Source: Mycolicibacterium frederiksbergense (lineage in GTDB: Bacteria; Actinomycetota; Actinomycetes; Mycobacteriales; Mycobacteriaceae). From it: DNA of 64,000 nt. The stretch is taken from NCBI RefSeq assembly GCF_012223425.1, contig NZ_CP038799.1, positions 5,812,249-5,876,248 of the forward strand, given 5' to 3'. Below, piece after piece: positions 34,540 to 43,684 of the stretch. A program made the translations under genes and the position numbers. The first letter of the stretch is position 1. Every line of letters begins with the position of its first letter. Under the pieces are notes generated by a model that saw only the letters and a list, made by a program, of their open reading frames with translations, did no database searches and was not told the DNA's origin.

Positions 34540-36098
34540 ACGAACCCGATCATGAGGTGGCCATCATCGGCGCAGGCCCCGGCGGGATCGCCGCCGCCCA
34601 CTATCTGCGGCGCCAGGGCATCGATGATTTCGTGATCATCGAACGCGGAGAGGATTTCGGCGGAACCTGGCGTGACAACCACTACCCCGGCCTCGCCGTC
34701 GACATCCCCAGCCTCTGGTATCAGCTGTCGTTCGCACCCAACCCCGACTGGTCGCGCCTGTTCGCGCCCGGCCCGGAGCTCTACCGATACCTGCGTGACA
34801 CCGCCACCCGACTCGGCCTCTACGACCACCTGATCACCGGCGCCGAAGTCACCCAACAACGCTGGGATGACGCCGCCGGGTTGTGGCGGCTCACCATCGG
34901 AGGCCGGCCCGAACTGACCGCGCGCTTCCTGATCAGTTCGGTGGGCGGCTATGTCAACGCCAAACAACACATCGACATCGACGGCGCCGAGGACTTCGCG
35001 GGAACCATCCTGCGGCCCAACGCCTGGGACGACTCCTACGTCACCGCGGGCAAACGCATCGCCGTGATCGGCACCGGCTCCAGCGGAGTGCAGATCTCGG
35101 CCGCACTGTCCGCCGAGGCCGCGCAGCTCGATATCTACCAGCGCACGCCGGCTTGGGTGCTGCCCAAGATCGACTTCGATCTGCCCCCGGTCCTGCGGCG
35201 GATCCTGCGCATCCCCGGTGTCCTGGCCACTGTGAACGCGGCCGGACGCCTACTGATGGACGCCGCGATGATCGCACCGATCGTGCACGTCTTCTCCCGG
35301 CTCCCCGACCGGATCCTGGTGCGGCTGATACCGATATACGACGCCTACTGCCGGGCGCTGTACCGGCTGCTGCTGAAATGCACCGTGCGTGACCCCGCCA
35401 CCCGGGCCGCACTGGTGCCCGGCTACGGCATCGTCGCCAAACGGCCGGTCATCTCCAGTGCGTTCTTCCGCGCGCTGAACAACCCGAACACCCGATTGAT
35501 CACCACGCCCATCGAGCGGATCACCCGTGACGGTGTGCAGACCGCCGACGGGATACACCGGCCCGCCGACCTGCTGGTAGCGGCCACCGGCTACGAACTG
35601 TGGACCGATCCCGAAACCTACCGTCCGGCAACGATTCTGGGCACCGACGGTTTCGACCTCGCCGAGTACTACCGCAGCCACGGGTTGGCGAGCTACGCCG
35701 GCACCGCCCATCCCCGGCTGCCGAACCGGTGGGAGATCGTGGGCCCGCACGGGTTCGTCGGTTTCGCGTGGTGCGATTTCGTCGAGACCATGGCCCGGCA
35801 CGCGGCGCGGGTGATCGGACAGACCCGCCGGCAGGGCTTCCAGGTCGCGGCGGTCACCGGGGAGGCTTTCGATCGCTGGAACGCCGATATGGCCCGGCGC
35901 GGCAAGACCGCGCATCTGTACTTCACCGCCTGCAATCCGGGCCTACGCACCTATTTCATCAATTCGCGTGGCGAAACCGTGTACCACCGGCCGCAAACCA
36001 TCACGGCGTCACGGCGGTTCGCCCGCCGCGGTCCGCTCGACGACTACCGATACAGCCGGCGCAGTGTGTCGGCACTGACCGAGGAGCAGCCCGCATGA
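34536..36098 (+). CDS. FAD-dependent monooxygenase of the Baeyer-Villiger/FMO type
   Basis: A 520-aa class B flavoprotein. FAD motif GAGPGGIAAAHYLRRQG at residues 11-27, GGTWRDNHYPGLAVDIPSLWYQ, and the second Rossmann motif IAVIGTGSSGVQIS near residue 175. The fingerprint before it reads FAGTILRPNAW, i.e. FxGxxxRxxxW: the usual His is Arg. BVMOs insert oxygen next to a ketone using NADPH and O2. Its neighbour, a mycofactocin-type dehydrogenase, could supply the ketone from an alcohol. GTG at 34536 overlaps the TetR stop by 4 bases. Confidence 0.88.
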   Translation: MNEPDHEVAIIGAGPGGIAAAHYLRRQGIDDFVIIERGEDFGGTWRDNHYPGLAVDIPSLWYQLSFAPNPDWSRLFAPGPELYRYLRDTATRLGLYDHLITGAEVTQQRWDDAAGLWRLTIGGRPELTARFLISSVGGYVNAKQHIDIDGAEDFAGTILRPNAWDDSYVTAGKRIAVIGTGSSGVQISAALSAEAAQLDIYQRTPAWVLPKIDFDLPPVLRRILRIPGVLATVNAAGRLLMDAAMIAPIVHVFSRLPDRILVRLIPIYDAYCRALYRLLLKCTVRDPATRAALVPGYGIVAKRPVISSAFFRALNNPNTRLITTPIERITRDGVQTADGIHRPADLLVAATGYELWTDPETYRPATILGTDGFDLAEYYRSHGLASYAGTAHPRLPNRWEIVGPHGFVGFAWCDFVETMARHAARVIGQTRRQGFQVAAVTGEAFDRWNADMARRGKTAHLYFTACNPGLRTYFINSRGETVYHRPQTITASRRFARRGPLDDYRYSRRSVSALTEEQPA

Positions 36099-36916
36099 CC
36101 GACCTGCCGCTGGCCGGACGCGTTGCCTATGTCACCGGAGCCGCTCGCGGACAGGGCCGTTCGCACTGCGTCCGGCTGGCCCGGGCCGGCGCCGACATCG
36201 TCGCCATCGACGCGTGCGGGCCGGTCGCCGCGAGCAACGGGTACGCCCCGGCGACCGCCGCCGACCTCGCCGAGACCGTCGCCCTCGTCGAGGGCGAAGG
36301 CCGCAAGATCTTGGCCCGCGAGGTCGACGTCCGCGACGCCGACGGACAGCAGCGAGTCATCGCCGACACCGTCGAGCAGTTCGGCAGGCTCGACATCGTG
36401 GTCGCCAATGCCGGGGTGCTGAACTGGGGCCGGCTGTGGGAGATCTCGCCGCAGCAGTGGCAGGACACCCTGGACACCAATCTGACCGGTGTGTGGAACA
36501 CCATCCGGGCCGTCGTGCCACCGATGATCGAGGCCGGCAACGGCGGCTCGATCATCAACATCAGTTCGGCGGCGGGCATCAAGGCGGTGCCCGGCTGCGG
36601 GCATTACTGCGCCACGAAGTTCGGGGTGGTGGCGCTGACCAACTCGCTGGCCGTCGAACTGGGGCCGTACGGCATCCGGGTGAACTCGGTGCATCCCTAC
36701 GGCACCGACACCCCGATGGGCAATGACGTGGCCATGTACCAGATGTTCGCCGACAACCCGACCTACATCCACAGCTTCTCGCCGGGCGCGCTGCCGACCG
36801 ATTCACTGGCCGCACCGGATCTGGTGTCCGATATCGTGCTGTGGCTGGCCGGTGACGGCGCTTCGCTGGTGACGGCGGCTCAGATCCCGGCGGACAAGGG
36901 CTACTTGAAGGTATGA
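36095..36916 (+). CDS. Mycofactocin-coupled short-chain dehydrogenase (SDR)
   Basis: A 273-aa SDR. Cofactor motif TGAARGQGRSH at residues 14-24, NAG near residue 104, catalytic Ser in NISSAAG and YxxxK as HYCATKFG. The insertion after the second beta strand (DACGPVAASNGYAPATAADLAE) is the signature of SDRs that hold NAD tightly and recycle it through mycofactocin. Overlaps the monooxygenase stop by 4 bases. Probably oxidises an alcohol to the ketone used by the monooxygenase. Confidence 0.9.
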   Translation: MTDLPLAGRVAYVTGAARGQGRSHCVRLARAGADIVAIDACGPVAASNGYAPATAADLAETVALVEGEGRKILAREVDVRDADGQQRVIADTVEQFGRLDIVVANAGVLNWGRLWEISPQQWQDTLDTNLTGVWNTIRAVVPPMIEAGNGGSIINISSAAGIKAVPGCGHYCATKFGVVALTNSLAVELGPYGIRVNSVHPYGTDTPMGNDVAMYQMFADNPTYIHSFSPGALPTDSLAAPDLVSDIVLWLAGDGASLVTAAQIPADKGYLKV

Positions 36917-36938
36917 CCCGCCGCCGGCAGGTGTGCCC

Positions 36939-37847
36939 TCACAGCCGGGATTGTTCCTTGATGCCGGTGTCGGTCGTGCGCAGCGGACGGATCAGCGCGT
37001 CCTGACTGAAGGACGCGAGCAGCTCGCCCTCCTCGGTGTGCACGGTGCCGCGCACATAGGACATGCCGGCACCGACCTGGGTGCTCTCGTGGCCGTAGAG
37101 CAGCCAGCCCTGCCACTGCACGGGCTCGTGGAAGCTGACCGAGATCGTCATCGGTGCGGTCGATACCGTCAGATGTGCCTGTGCGGTGCCGATACCGGCG
37201 TGTGCGCGCATGGTCGTTGAAATCCCCAGGTGTCCGGTGAAATACGCAATCAGTGCCTTGGCCAGGTCGTCCCGGGCCGGAATCGGATCGTAGTGCAGCC
37301 AGGCGAACAGTTCGGGCGGTCCCACCTCGTCGGGGCTGTTGACATCGACGACGTCCACCAGGCGCAGCTGCCGGCCGGTCATCGGCATCTTGCCCGCGTT
37401 GGCGTCCGCGGGGGCGGCCACCTGCGGCCGCGGCAGCTGGTGTCGGATCACGTCACCGGAGGGCACATCGGCCAGCACGGTGATGGTGATGCACCGCTTG
37501 CCGTTCTGGGAGGCGGTCACCACCGCGGTGGCCGTCGAACGGCCCTCGGCCACCACGTCGATGTCGAGTTCCACCGGCGGGCCGACCAGCACCACGCGGG
37601 CGAACACCGCATAGGCCGAGCGCACCGACTTGTCCGGGAACCGTTGCGCCACAGCGACTATGGCCTGGGCGAGCACCTGGGTACCCTCCACCACCTGACG
37701 ATCGTCGGCACCGGCAAGTCCGGTCTGGGCAATGAAGCGGTTCTCCCCGTCGGGTTGCGGAGCGAACAGCTCGAGCAGTCCCTCCAGCGTCCACAGCACC
37801 TGTTCCGGCGACTGGTCTGAAATTGTGGTCTTGTCCGATGTCGTCAT
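36939..37847 (-). CDS. Acyl-CoA thioesterase, TesB-like double hotdog
   Basis: A 302-aa protein with two hotdog halves: residues about 20-130 (VVEGTQVLAQAIVAVAQRFPDKSVRSAYAVFARVV) and 185-300 (FAWLHYDPIPARDDLAKALIAYFTGHLGISTTMRAH ... ISVSFHEPVQWQGWLLYGHESTQVGAGMSYVRGTVHTEEGELLASFSQDALIR). The C-terminal half carries the conserved WLLY and G-x-G segment of TesB. It hydrolyses acyl-CoA. Divergent from the second TetR gene across an operator-like site, so it is likely part of that regulon. Confidence 0.9.
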   Translation of the reverse strand: MTTSDKTTISDQSPEQVLWTLEGLLELFAPQPDGENRFIAQTGLAGADDRQVVEGTQVLAQAIVAVAQRFPDKSVRSAYAVFARVVLVGPPVELDIDVVAEGRSTATAVVTASQNGKRCITITVLADVPSGDVIRHQLPRPQVAAPADANAGKMPMTGRQLRLVDVVDVNSPDEVGPPELFAWLHYDPIPARDDLAKALIAYFTGHLGISTTMRAHAGIGTAQAHLTVSTAPMTISVSFHEPVQWQGWLLYGHESTQVGAGMSYVRGTVHTEEGELLASFSQDALIRPLRTTDTGIKEQSRL

Positions 37848-37874
37848 GCGTCCCTTCCTGGCGGCTCTGCAAAA

Positions 37875-37893
37875 ACGGTAACGTCATTCTCAC
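37875..37893. promoter_or_regulatory. Operator-like site, copy 1 (between thioesterase and TetR genes)
   Basis: The 12-base core GGTAACGTCATT at 37877-37888 is identical to the core of the palindrome at 38581-38592. The outer bases are less symmetrical here. It lies between two divergent genes and could serve both. Confidence 0.6.
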
Positions 37894-37931
37894 GGGTTGC
37901 ACAATGGTTCCGGTCCAGAGGGGGTCCGCAG

Positions 37932-38573
37932 ATGGCCAAGTCGACGGCACGCATACCGGCAACCGCGGAGGAAGCCGAATCGCGGCCCGCCCGGTTCATG
38001 AAGTCGGCCCTGGAGATCCTCGGTGAGACCGGTCGCACCGATTTCACCGTGCTGGCGGTGGTCGAAAGATCCAAGACCTCGCTGCGGTCCTTCTACCAGC
38101 ACTACTCCACCAAAGACGAGCTCCTGCTCGCGCTCGTCGACAGGATCATGTCGGAGTCGGCGGCCCGCTGGCGCGCCGATCTGCAGGGTCTGGACGCGAT
38201 CTCCGCACTGCGCACCCTGGTGGCCCGTATCAGCGCCCCGGCCGCGTCGACCAAACAGGACAGCATCAACCGCGGACTGACCTTCTACAACGACCATCTC
38301 GCCGAGACGTTGCCCCGCGAATATGCCCGCGTGTTGTCTCCGCTACACCTGCTGATCAGGGACATCATCGCCGCCGGCATCACCGAGGGCGTCTTCCGCG
38401 AAGCCTCCGAGACCGAGACCGACACCGCGTCCGCGCTCATCATGCAGACCGTGCTGGGCGCGCTGCGATTGCGCGTGCTCGGCGCCGAGCTGAACGGCGC
38501 CCCCGTCGAGGGAAGCCACATCTTCGAGTTCTGTGTGCGAAGTCTGCTGCGTGACCCCGGCCAACCCATCTGA
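37932..38573 (+). CDS. TetR-family transcriptional regulator
   Basis: A 213-aa regulator. The DNA-binding domain spans about residues 20-70 (RPARFMKSALEILGETGRTDFTVLAVVERSKTSLRSFYQHYSTKDELLLALVD), with KTSLRSFYQHYS as recognition helix. The rest is a helical ligand domain. A copy of an operator core lies on each side of the gene, so it probably represses itself, the divergent thioesterase and the downstream amidohydrolase/ACAD operon until an acyl-CoA or acid inducer appears. Confidence 0.93.
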   Translation: MAKSTARIPATAEEAESRPARFMKSALEILGETGRTDFTVLAVVERSKTSLRSFYQHYSTKDELLLALVDRIMSESAARWRADLQGLDAISALRTLVARISAPAASTKQDSINRGLTFYNDHLAETLPREYARVLSPLHLLIRDIIAAGITEGVFREASETETDTASALIMQTVLGALRLRVLGAELNGAPVEGSHIFEFCVRSLLRDPGQPI

Positions 38574-38578
38574 CGATC

Positions 38579-38597
38579 GTGGTAACGTCATTACCAC
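38579..38597. promoter_or_regulatory. Operator, copy 2: 19-bp palindrome before the amidohydrolase operon
   Basis: GTGGTAACGTCATTACCAC: perfect 7-base arms around CGTCA. Its GGTAACGTCATT core recurs at 37877-37888. TAACGT within it could be the -10 element, so repression would be by occlusion. Confidence 0.7.
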
Positions 38598-38628
38598 TCC
38601 ACGGAAACCAGCCTTTCAGGAGATGGAA

Positions 38629-39858
38629 ATGCCTTCACGCACCCTGTCGTATCCGGTGTTCGACGCCGATAACCACTTCTACGAGCCCAAAGAAGCGTTA
38701 ACGCAATTCCTTCCGGACCACCGCAAAGGCGTCATCGACTACATCGAGGTCCGCGGCCGGACCAAGATCATGGTCCGCAACCAGGTCAGCGACTACATCC
38801 CCAACCCGACCTTCGAAGTGGTCGCACGGCCCGGCGCGCAGGAGGACTACTTCCGGCACGGCAGCGGCGGCAAGAGCTACCGCGAGGTGATGGGCAAGCC
38901 GATGAAGGCCATCCCGGCGTTCCGCAATCCGGCAGCCCGCCTCGAGGTCCTCGACAGCCTGGGCCTGGACTACACGTTGATGTTCCCGACGCTGGCCAGC
39001 CTCGTCGAAGAGCGCCTGAAGGACGACCCGGATCTGATTCTCGACATCGTGCATGCGCTGAACCAGTGGATGTACGAGACCTGGCAGTTCAACTACGAGG
39101 ACCGCATCTTCTCCACCCCGGTGATCAACCTGGGCAACGTCGACCGCGCCCTGGAAGAACTCGAATGGTGTCTGGAGCGCGGCGCCAAGACGGTCCTGGT
39201 CCGGCCCGCCCCGGTGCCGGGCTACCGCGGCAGCCGCTCGATGGGCGTGGAGGAGTTCGATCCGTTCTGGGACGCCTGCGTCAAGGCCGGCATCCCGGTG
39301 GCGATGCACGCCTCCGACAGCGGGTACTCGAACTACCTCAACGACTGGGAGCCCGCGACCGAGTTCAAGCCGTTCTCCCCCACGTCTTTCCGGATGGTCG
39401 CGATGGGCAAGCGCCCCATCGAGGACACCATGGCCGCGTTGGTGTGCCACGGCGCGCTGACCCGCAACCCGGACCTGCGCATCCTGTCGGTCGAGAACGG
39501 CGCCTCCTGGGTGCCCTACCTGCACTACCAGTTCAAGGACGTCTACTCGAAGATGCCGGACTCCTTCCCCGAGGATCCGATCCAGGCGTTCCGGCGCTGC
39601 GTGTACGTGGCGCCGTTCTGGGAGGACAACTTCAAGGACATGGCCGATCTGTGCGGTATCGACCGCGTCATCTTCGGCTCCGACTGGCCGCATCCGGAAG
39701 GCCTTGCCGATCCGATCAACCTGGTCAGCGATCTGGAAGCCAACGGCCTCGACGAACAGGGCGTGCGAAAGGTGATGGGCGCCAACTTGATCGACCTGTT
39801 CAAGGTGCCCAACCAGATCGTGCACAAGCCGGACGTGCCCGCCATGACGTTCGCCTGA
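38629..39858 (+). CDS. Amidohydrolase-family protein (ACMSD/LigW-like TIM barrel)
   Basis: A 409-aa metal-dependent hydrolase or decarboxylase of PF04909. N-terminal metal motif FDADNHFYEP, the His in VAMHASDSGYSN, His/Glu region LVCHGALTRNPDLRILSVENGASW and the final Asp in FGSDWPHPEGL. The second of two in-frame ATGs (38629) has AGGAG 6 bases upstream and was chosen. First gene of a three-gene operon with two acyl-CoA dehydrogenases. Related actinobacterial proteins often accompany steroid or aromatic acid degradation; the substrate here is not evident. Confidence 0.9.
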   Translation: MPSRTLSYPVFDADNHFYEPKEALTQFLPDHRKGVIDYIEVRGRTKIMVRNQVSDYIPNPTFEVVARPGAQEDYFRHGSGGKSYREVMGKPMKAIPAFRNPAARLEVLDSLGLDYTLMFPTLASLVEERLKDDPDLILDIVHALNQWMYETWQFNYEDRIFSTPVINLGNVDRALEELEWCLERGAKTVLVRPAPVPGYRGSRSMGVEEFDPFWDACVKAGIPVAMHASDSGYSNYLNDWEPATEFKPFSPTSFRMVAMGKRPIEDTMAALVCHGALTRNPDLRILSVENGASWVPYLHYQFKDVYSKMPDSFPEDPIQAFRRCVYVAPFWEDNFKDMADLCGIDRVIFGSDWPHPEGLADPINLVSDLEANGLDEQGVRKVMGANLIDLFKVPNQIVHKPDVPAMTFA

Positions 39859-39871
39859 GGAGGAGATCACC

Positions 39872-41002
39872 ATGACCGCTGCGGCCAATCCGGAACAGAT
39901 GCTGTTCGCCTCGACCGCGCAGGCCTTCCTGGACAAGGAGGTCCCGCTGAGCACGGTGCGCGAGATACAGGGCAGTGGGGGCTCTTTCGACGCCCAGTGG
40001 TGGCAGCGTGCTGCCGAACTGGGCTGGGCGAGCCTGCTGGTACCCGAGGAACTCGGCGGCGGCAGCGTCTCCGGTGACGGCGTGGCCGACCTTGCCCTGC
40101 TCGCCGAGCAGGCCGGGCGCACCGTCGCTCCCGGTCCGCTGCATCCGGTCAGCGTGGTGCTGGCCGGACTGGTCGAGGCCCCGGACGGCCACGAGGCGAC
40201 GATCGAGTCGCTGGTGTCCGGTGAAGCGGTGGCGAGCTGGGCGGTCTATGAACCCGGGAAGCCGTTCTCCCCGGCGACGGCGGAGCTGACGGCCACGGCC
40301 ACCGATGGCGGCTACCGGCTCGACGGCGTCAAGGACCGGGTCGAATCCGGTGATGCGGCCGATGTGCTGCTGGTCACCGCGGCCCTGGACGGCGCGGTAC
40401 GACAGTTCGTGGTGCCCGCCGACGCGGCAGGTGTGAGCGTGCAGACGCAGCGCTCGGTGGACATGGTGAAGCGCTACGCCCGAATCTCATTCGACGGTGT
40501 CCAGGTCGACGCCTCCGCAGTGGTCGGCTCGGCCGGGCAGACCGCCCAGGTGATCGAACGTCAGCGCCAGGTGGCGCTGGTGCTGCAATGCGCCGAGACC
40601 GTCGGCATCCTGGACGCGGTGCTGGCGATGACCAATCAGTGGCTGCTCGACCGGCACAGCTTCGGCAGGCCGCTGGCCTCCTATCAGGCCCTCAAGCATC
40701 GGTTCGCGGACATGAAACTGTGGTTCGAGGCCGCCAGGGCCACCACCGCCGGTGCCGCCGAGGCCGTCGGCGCCCGGTCCCCGGACGCACACAAGTTCGT
40801 CAGTGTCGCGAAAGCCTATGTCGGCGAACGAGCCCCGGTGATGCTGCAGGACTGTGTACAGCTGCACGGGGGTATCGGCGTGACCTGGGAGCATGACTTG
40901 CACCTGTATCTGCGGCGGGCGGCCCTGAACCGGGCGATGTTCGGCTCGCCCGAGGACCACCACCGAGTCATCTTCGAGCTGAGCCGAAAGGTGCCCGCAT
41001 GA
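39872..41002 (+). CDS. Acyl-CoA dehydrogenase family protein, subunit 1
   Basis: A 376-aa flavoprotein. The usual FAD/substrate segments are loosely kept (ELGWASLLVPEELGGGSVSGDGVADLALLAEQAGR; LQDCVQLHGGIGVTWEHDLHLYLRR near the end), but the central binding region is divergent, as in the non-catalytic halves of actinobacterial alpha2beta2 dehydrogenases. Stop overlaps the next ACAD start by four bases. The two probably form one heteromeric enzyme acting on an unusual acyl-CoA. Confidence 0.9.
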   Translation: MTAAANPEQMLFASTAQAFLDKEVPLSTVREIQGSGGSFDAQWWQRAAELGWASLLVPEELGGGSVSGDGVADLALLAEQAGRTVAPGPLHPVSVVLAGLVEAPDGHEATIESLVSGEAVASWAVYEPGKPFSPATAELTATATDGGYRLDGVKDRVESGDAADVLLVTAALDGAVRQFVVPADAAGVSVQTQRSVDMVKRYARISFDGVQVDASAVVGSAGQTAQVIERQRQVALVLQCAETVGILDAVLAMTNQWLLDRHSFGRPLASYQALKHRFADMKLWFEAARATTAGAAEAVGARSPDAHKFVSVAKAYVGERAPVMLQDCVQLHGGIGVTWEHDLHLYLRRAALNRAMFGSPEDHHRVIFELSRKVPA

Positions 41003-42252
41003 CCGACACCGCGATCTCCACCCACACCGATGAGTCGGTCGCCGATTTCAGCGCCAGGGCACGGGCATGGCTGACGGAGAACATGCCGCCGATCGACCCG
41101 GAGAATCCCCCGTTCATGGTGCGCGCCGAGCAGCAGTCCTGGGACCGGGCCAAGGAATTGCAGCAGAAGTTGCACGCGGGTGGGTTCGCCGGCATCTGCT
41201 TCCCCCGCGAATACGGCGGGCTGGGACTGGATCTGGCCTACCAGAAGGCGTTCAACGCCGAATGCCGCGCCTACGAGATGCCGCTGATCCTGAACACTCC
41301 GTCGTTCACCATCTGCTCGGCAACCATCCTGGACGTCGGCAGCGAGGACCAGAAGCGCGAACGTATCTCGGCCGCCATCCGCGGTGAGGAGATCCTGTGC
41401 CAGCTGCTGTCCGAGCCCAGCGGCGGCTCCGATCTGGCCGGGGTGATCACCCGGGCCGACCGGGTCGGCGACAAATGGATCATCAACGGCGCCAAGACCT
41501 GGAGCACCAGCGCGTTCGCGGCCGACTACGGCTTGATGCTGGCCCGCACCGACTGGACCGTGCCCAAGCACGCGGGCCTCACCATGTTCCTGGTGCCCCT
41601 TTCCGCACCCGGCATCACGATGCGCCGGATCACCGAGGTCAACGGCAACGAGGAATTCTGCGAGGAATTCTTCGACGGTCTCGAACTCGGCGATGAAGCG
41701 GTGGTCGGTGCGGTCAACGACGGCTGGACCGTGGCGTCGCGCCAGTTGCACCACGAGCGGCGGGCCGTCGGTGGTGGATCCGAATTCGCCAGTGGCACAG
41801 GCGCCGAGAACGCCAGCGAGATGCCGCCCGACCATGTGGGCCTGGCCGAGGCCACCGGACAGAGCGGCGACGCCCGGGTGCAGGACCTGGCCGGCCGTGC
41901 ACTGGCTCGTCGCATCGTCAAGGACCAGCTCATCGACCACGTGTCCCGGTGCATCGCAAACGGTTCGCTGCCGCCGAACGCCGGCACCTTGATCCGGTTG
42001 TTCCACGCCGAGACCACCGAACTCGAGGTCGACACCGCGCTGGCCATCGCCGGCACCGCCGGGGTGATCGACGAGGGCACCGGGCTGCAGGAGATCGGCG
42101 TGCGCTACCTGTCCCGGCAAACGGGTTCACTGGGCGGCGGCAGCTCCGAGATGGCCCGCAACGTCATCAGCGAGCGGGTTCTCGGCTTCCCACGCGAACC
42201 GGCCGCCGACCGTGGTGTTCCGTTCAATCAGGTCAAACGCAACAAGGGCTAG
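40999..42252 (+). CDS. Acyl-CoA dehydrogenase family protein, subunit 2
   Basis: A 417-aa ACAD. FAD-binding motifs are clear: CQLLSEPSGGSDLAG near residue 135, WIINGAKTWSTSAFAADYGLMLARTD near residue 160, and the C-terminal YLSRQTGSLGGGSSEMARNVISERVLG. Such paired genes encode heterotetramers in mycobacteria (for example the FadE pairs of cholesterol ring and side-chain degradation). Coupled by ATGA to the preceding ACAD, behind the amidohydrolase, under the TetR operator at 38579. Confidence 0.92.
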   Translation: MTDTAISTHTDESVADFSARARAWLTENMPPIDPENPPFMVRAEQQSWDRAKELQQKLHAGGFAGICFPREYGGLGLDLAYQKAFNAECRAYEMPLILNTPSFTICSATILDVGSEDQKRERISAAIRGEEILCQLLSEPSGGSDLAGVITRADRVGDKWIINGAKTWSTSAFAADYGLMLARTDWTVPKHAGLTMFLVPLSAPGITMRRITEVNGNEEFCEEFFDGLELGDEAVVGAVNDGWTVASRQLHHERRAVGGGSEFASGTGAENASEMPPDHVGLAEATGQSGDARVQDLAGRALARRIVKDQLIDHVSRCIANGSLPPNAGTLIRLFHAETTELEVDTALAIAGTAGVIDEGTGLQEIGVRYLSRQTGSLGGGSSEMARNVISERVLGFPREPAADRGVPFNQVKRNKG

Positions 42253-42262
42253 GTTTTCCGGT

Positions 42263-42769
42263 TCAGCGTCGGTCGCGCTTGGCCTGGCGCCGGGCGCCCG
42301 CGGCGATCGAGCTCGCCTCGCGCTTCTTGCGGCCGGGTGACTGCCTGGTCTTGTCGGCCAGCACGCGCGGTTTGACCCCGGAGCTGCGTACCACTTTCGC
42401 GGGCGGCGCAGCCTTCGGGGACTCGTTGCGCGCCATTGCCAGACGCTCATCCTTGAGTTCGCGTGCACTCTGCCGGGCGGCGGCACCGAGTTGGCGACTC
42501 ACCCGTGCCAGCGCGTCCTCGAAGATCTCGGCGCGGGCGGCGTTGTTGGCATTGGCCGGACGTGCCTTGCCACGAGCGCCCTTCGCCGGCACCCGCGCGG
42601 ACGCTTGGCGCCGATACATCCCGACATGCTTGTTGCGCGCACGACGCACCCGCGCGTGCAGATCGAGCAGCGCGTCTTCGTCGAGCCCACTCAGTTCGGC
42701 CTGGGCAGTTTCCCGCACCAACAGCAGGTCGGATTCGCTCAACGAACTCAAGAGTTTTTGCGTGGTCAT
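42263..42769 (-). CDS. Small basic protein of unknown function
   Basis: A 168-aa hypothetical protein that opens MTTQKLLSSLSESDLLLVRETAQAELSGLDEDALLDLHARVRRARNKHVGMYRRQ. The N-terminal 50 residues look like an acidic helical bundle, then the sequence becomes Lys/Arg/Ala-rich to the end (PGRKKREASSIAAGARRQAKRDRR), suggesting nucleic-acid binding. The ATG at 42769 is the first sensible start; the long upstream extension of this frame lies opposite the PhyH gene. I do not recognise a named family. Confidence 0.7.
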   Translation of the reverse strand: MTTQKLLSSLSESDLLLVRETAQAELSGLDEDALLDLHARVRRARNKHVGMYRRQASARVPAKGARGKARPANANNAARAEIFEDALARVSRQLGAAARQSARELKDERLAMARNESPKAAPPAKVVRSSGVKPRVLADKTRQSPGRKKREASSIAAGARRQAKRDRR

Positions 42770-42925
42770 ACTTCGAATGCATACTCGCTTCCACGACCCG
42801 CGGGGCGCGAAAGCGCAAAGCCGTGACATGGCGAGCGGGTGGCGCGGCCTGCGCATCTGTCGGATCTTGCTGCAGATGCCGGAAATTCGGTTGCTTCGGC
42901 GCTCCGGCGGCAACAGGATGGCTCC

Positions 42926-43672
42926 ATGCTCGACGTCGACCGCTTCATCAGTCACGGCTACCTCAAGATCGAGTCCGCCTTCGACCGCGAACTGGGCCTG
43001 CGCTGCCGCGAACAGCTGTGGAGAGCCACCGGCCTGGACCCCGCCGATCCCACGAGTTGGACGGAACCACTGATCAGGGTGACCGCCATGGCGACCCCGG
43101 ATTTCACCGCGTCGGCCAACACCGACGTTCTCACCGAGGCGTTCGATGTCCTTGTCGGGCACAATGGTTGGCGGCCCCGACTCGGGATGGGCACCTTCCC
43201 CCTGCGCTTTCCGAGCACCGCGGCGCCACCGGAAGCGGGATGGCATGTCGAGGCGTCGTTCCATGACGCCGAGGGCCCACGGCTGAGCCTGCGTTCCCGC
43301 GGCCGCGCGTTGCTGATGCTGTTCCTGTACTCCGACGTCGGCCCCGATGACGCACCGACCGCGATCCGGGTCGGCTCGCATCTGGCCGTACCGAAAGTGT
43401 TGGCCGAGTATGGGTCCGACGGTGCTCCGTGGATGCCGATTTGCGAGAAAGTGGTCCCGGCGACCGAGAACTGCGATGTCGTCTCGGCCACCGGCCGCAT
43501 CGGTGACGTCTACCTGTGCCACCCGTTCGTGGTGCACACCGGGACCGCGCACCGCGGCGCGGTCCCCCGGTTCATGGCCCAGCCTCCCCTGGAGCCCACC
43601 GGCGAACTCGACCTCGAGGCCGGGCATCCGAGCCCGGTGGCCGCCGCTGTCTTGCGCGGGCTCACGGGGTGA
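42926..43672 (+). CDS. Phytanoyl-CoA dioxygenase-like (PhyH) protein
   Basis: A 248-aa double-stranded beta-helix protein. It opens MLDVDRFISHGYLKIESAFDRELGLRCREQLW, typical of the PhyH family. The facial triad would be His (WHVEASFHD, near residue 107; the second ligand may be Glu or Asp) and His in CHPFVVHTGTAHRG, with the Arg of VPRFMAQ for 2-oxoglutarate. ATG at 42926 has AGGA 8 bases upstream. It stands alone, so a substrate cannot be inferred. Confidence 0.82.
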   Translation: MLDVDRFISHGYLKIESAFDRELGLRCREQLWRATGLDPADPTSWTEPLIRVTAMATPDFTASANTDVLTEAFDVLVGHNGWRPRLGMGTFPLRFPSTAAPPEAGWHVEASFHDAEGPRLSLRSRGRALLMLFLYSDVGPDDAPTAIRVGSHLAVPKVLAEYGSDGAPWMPICEKVVPATENCDVVSATGRIGDVYLCHPFVVHTGTAHRGAVPRFMAQPPLEPTGELDLEAGHPSPVAAAVLRGLTG

Positions 43673-43684
43673 CGGCTCGACTCG

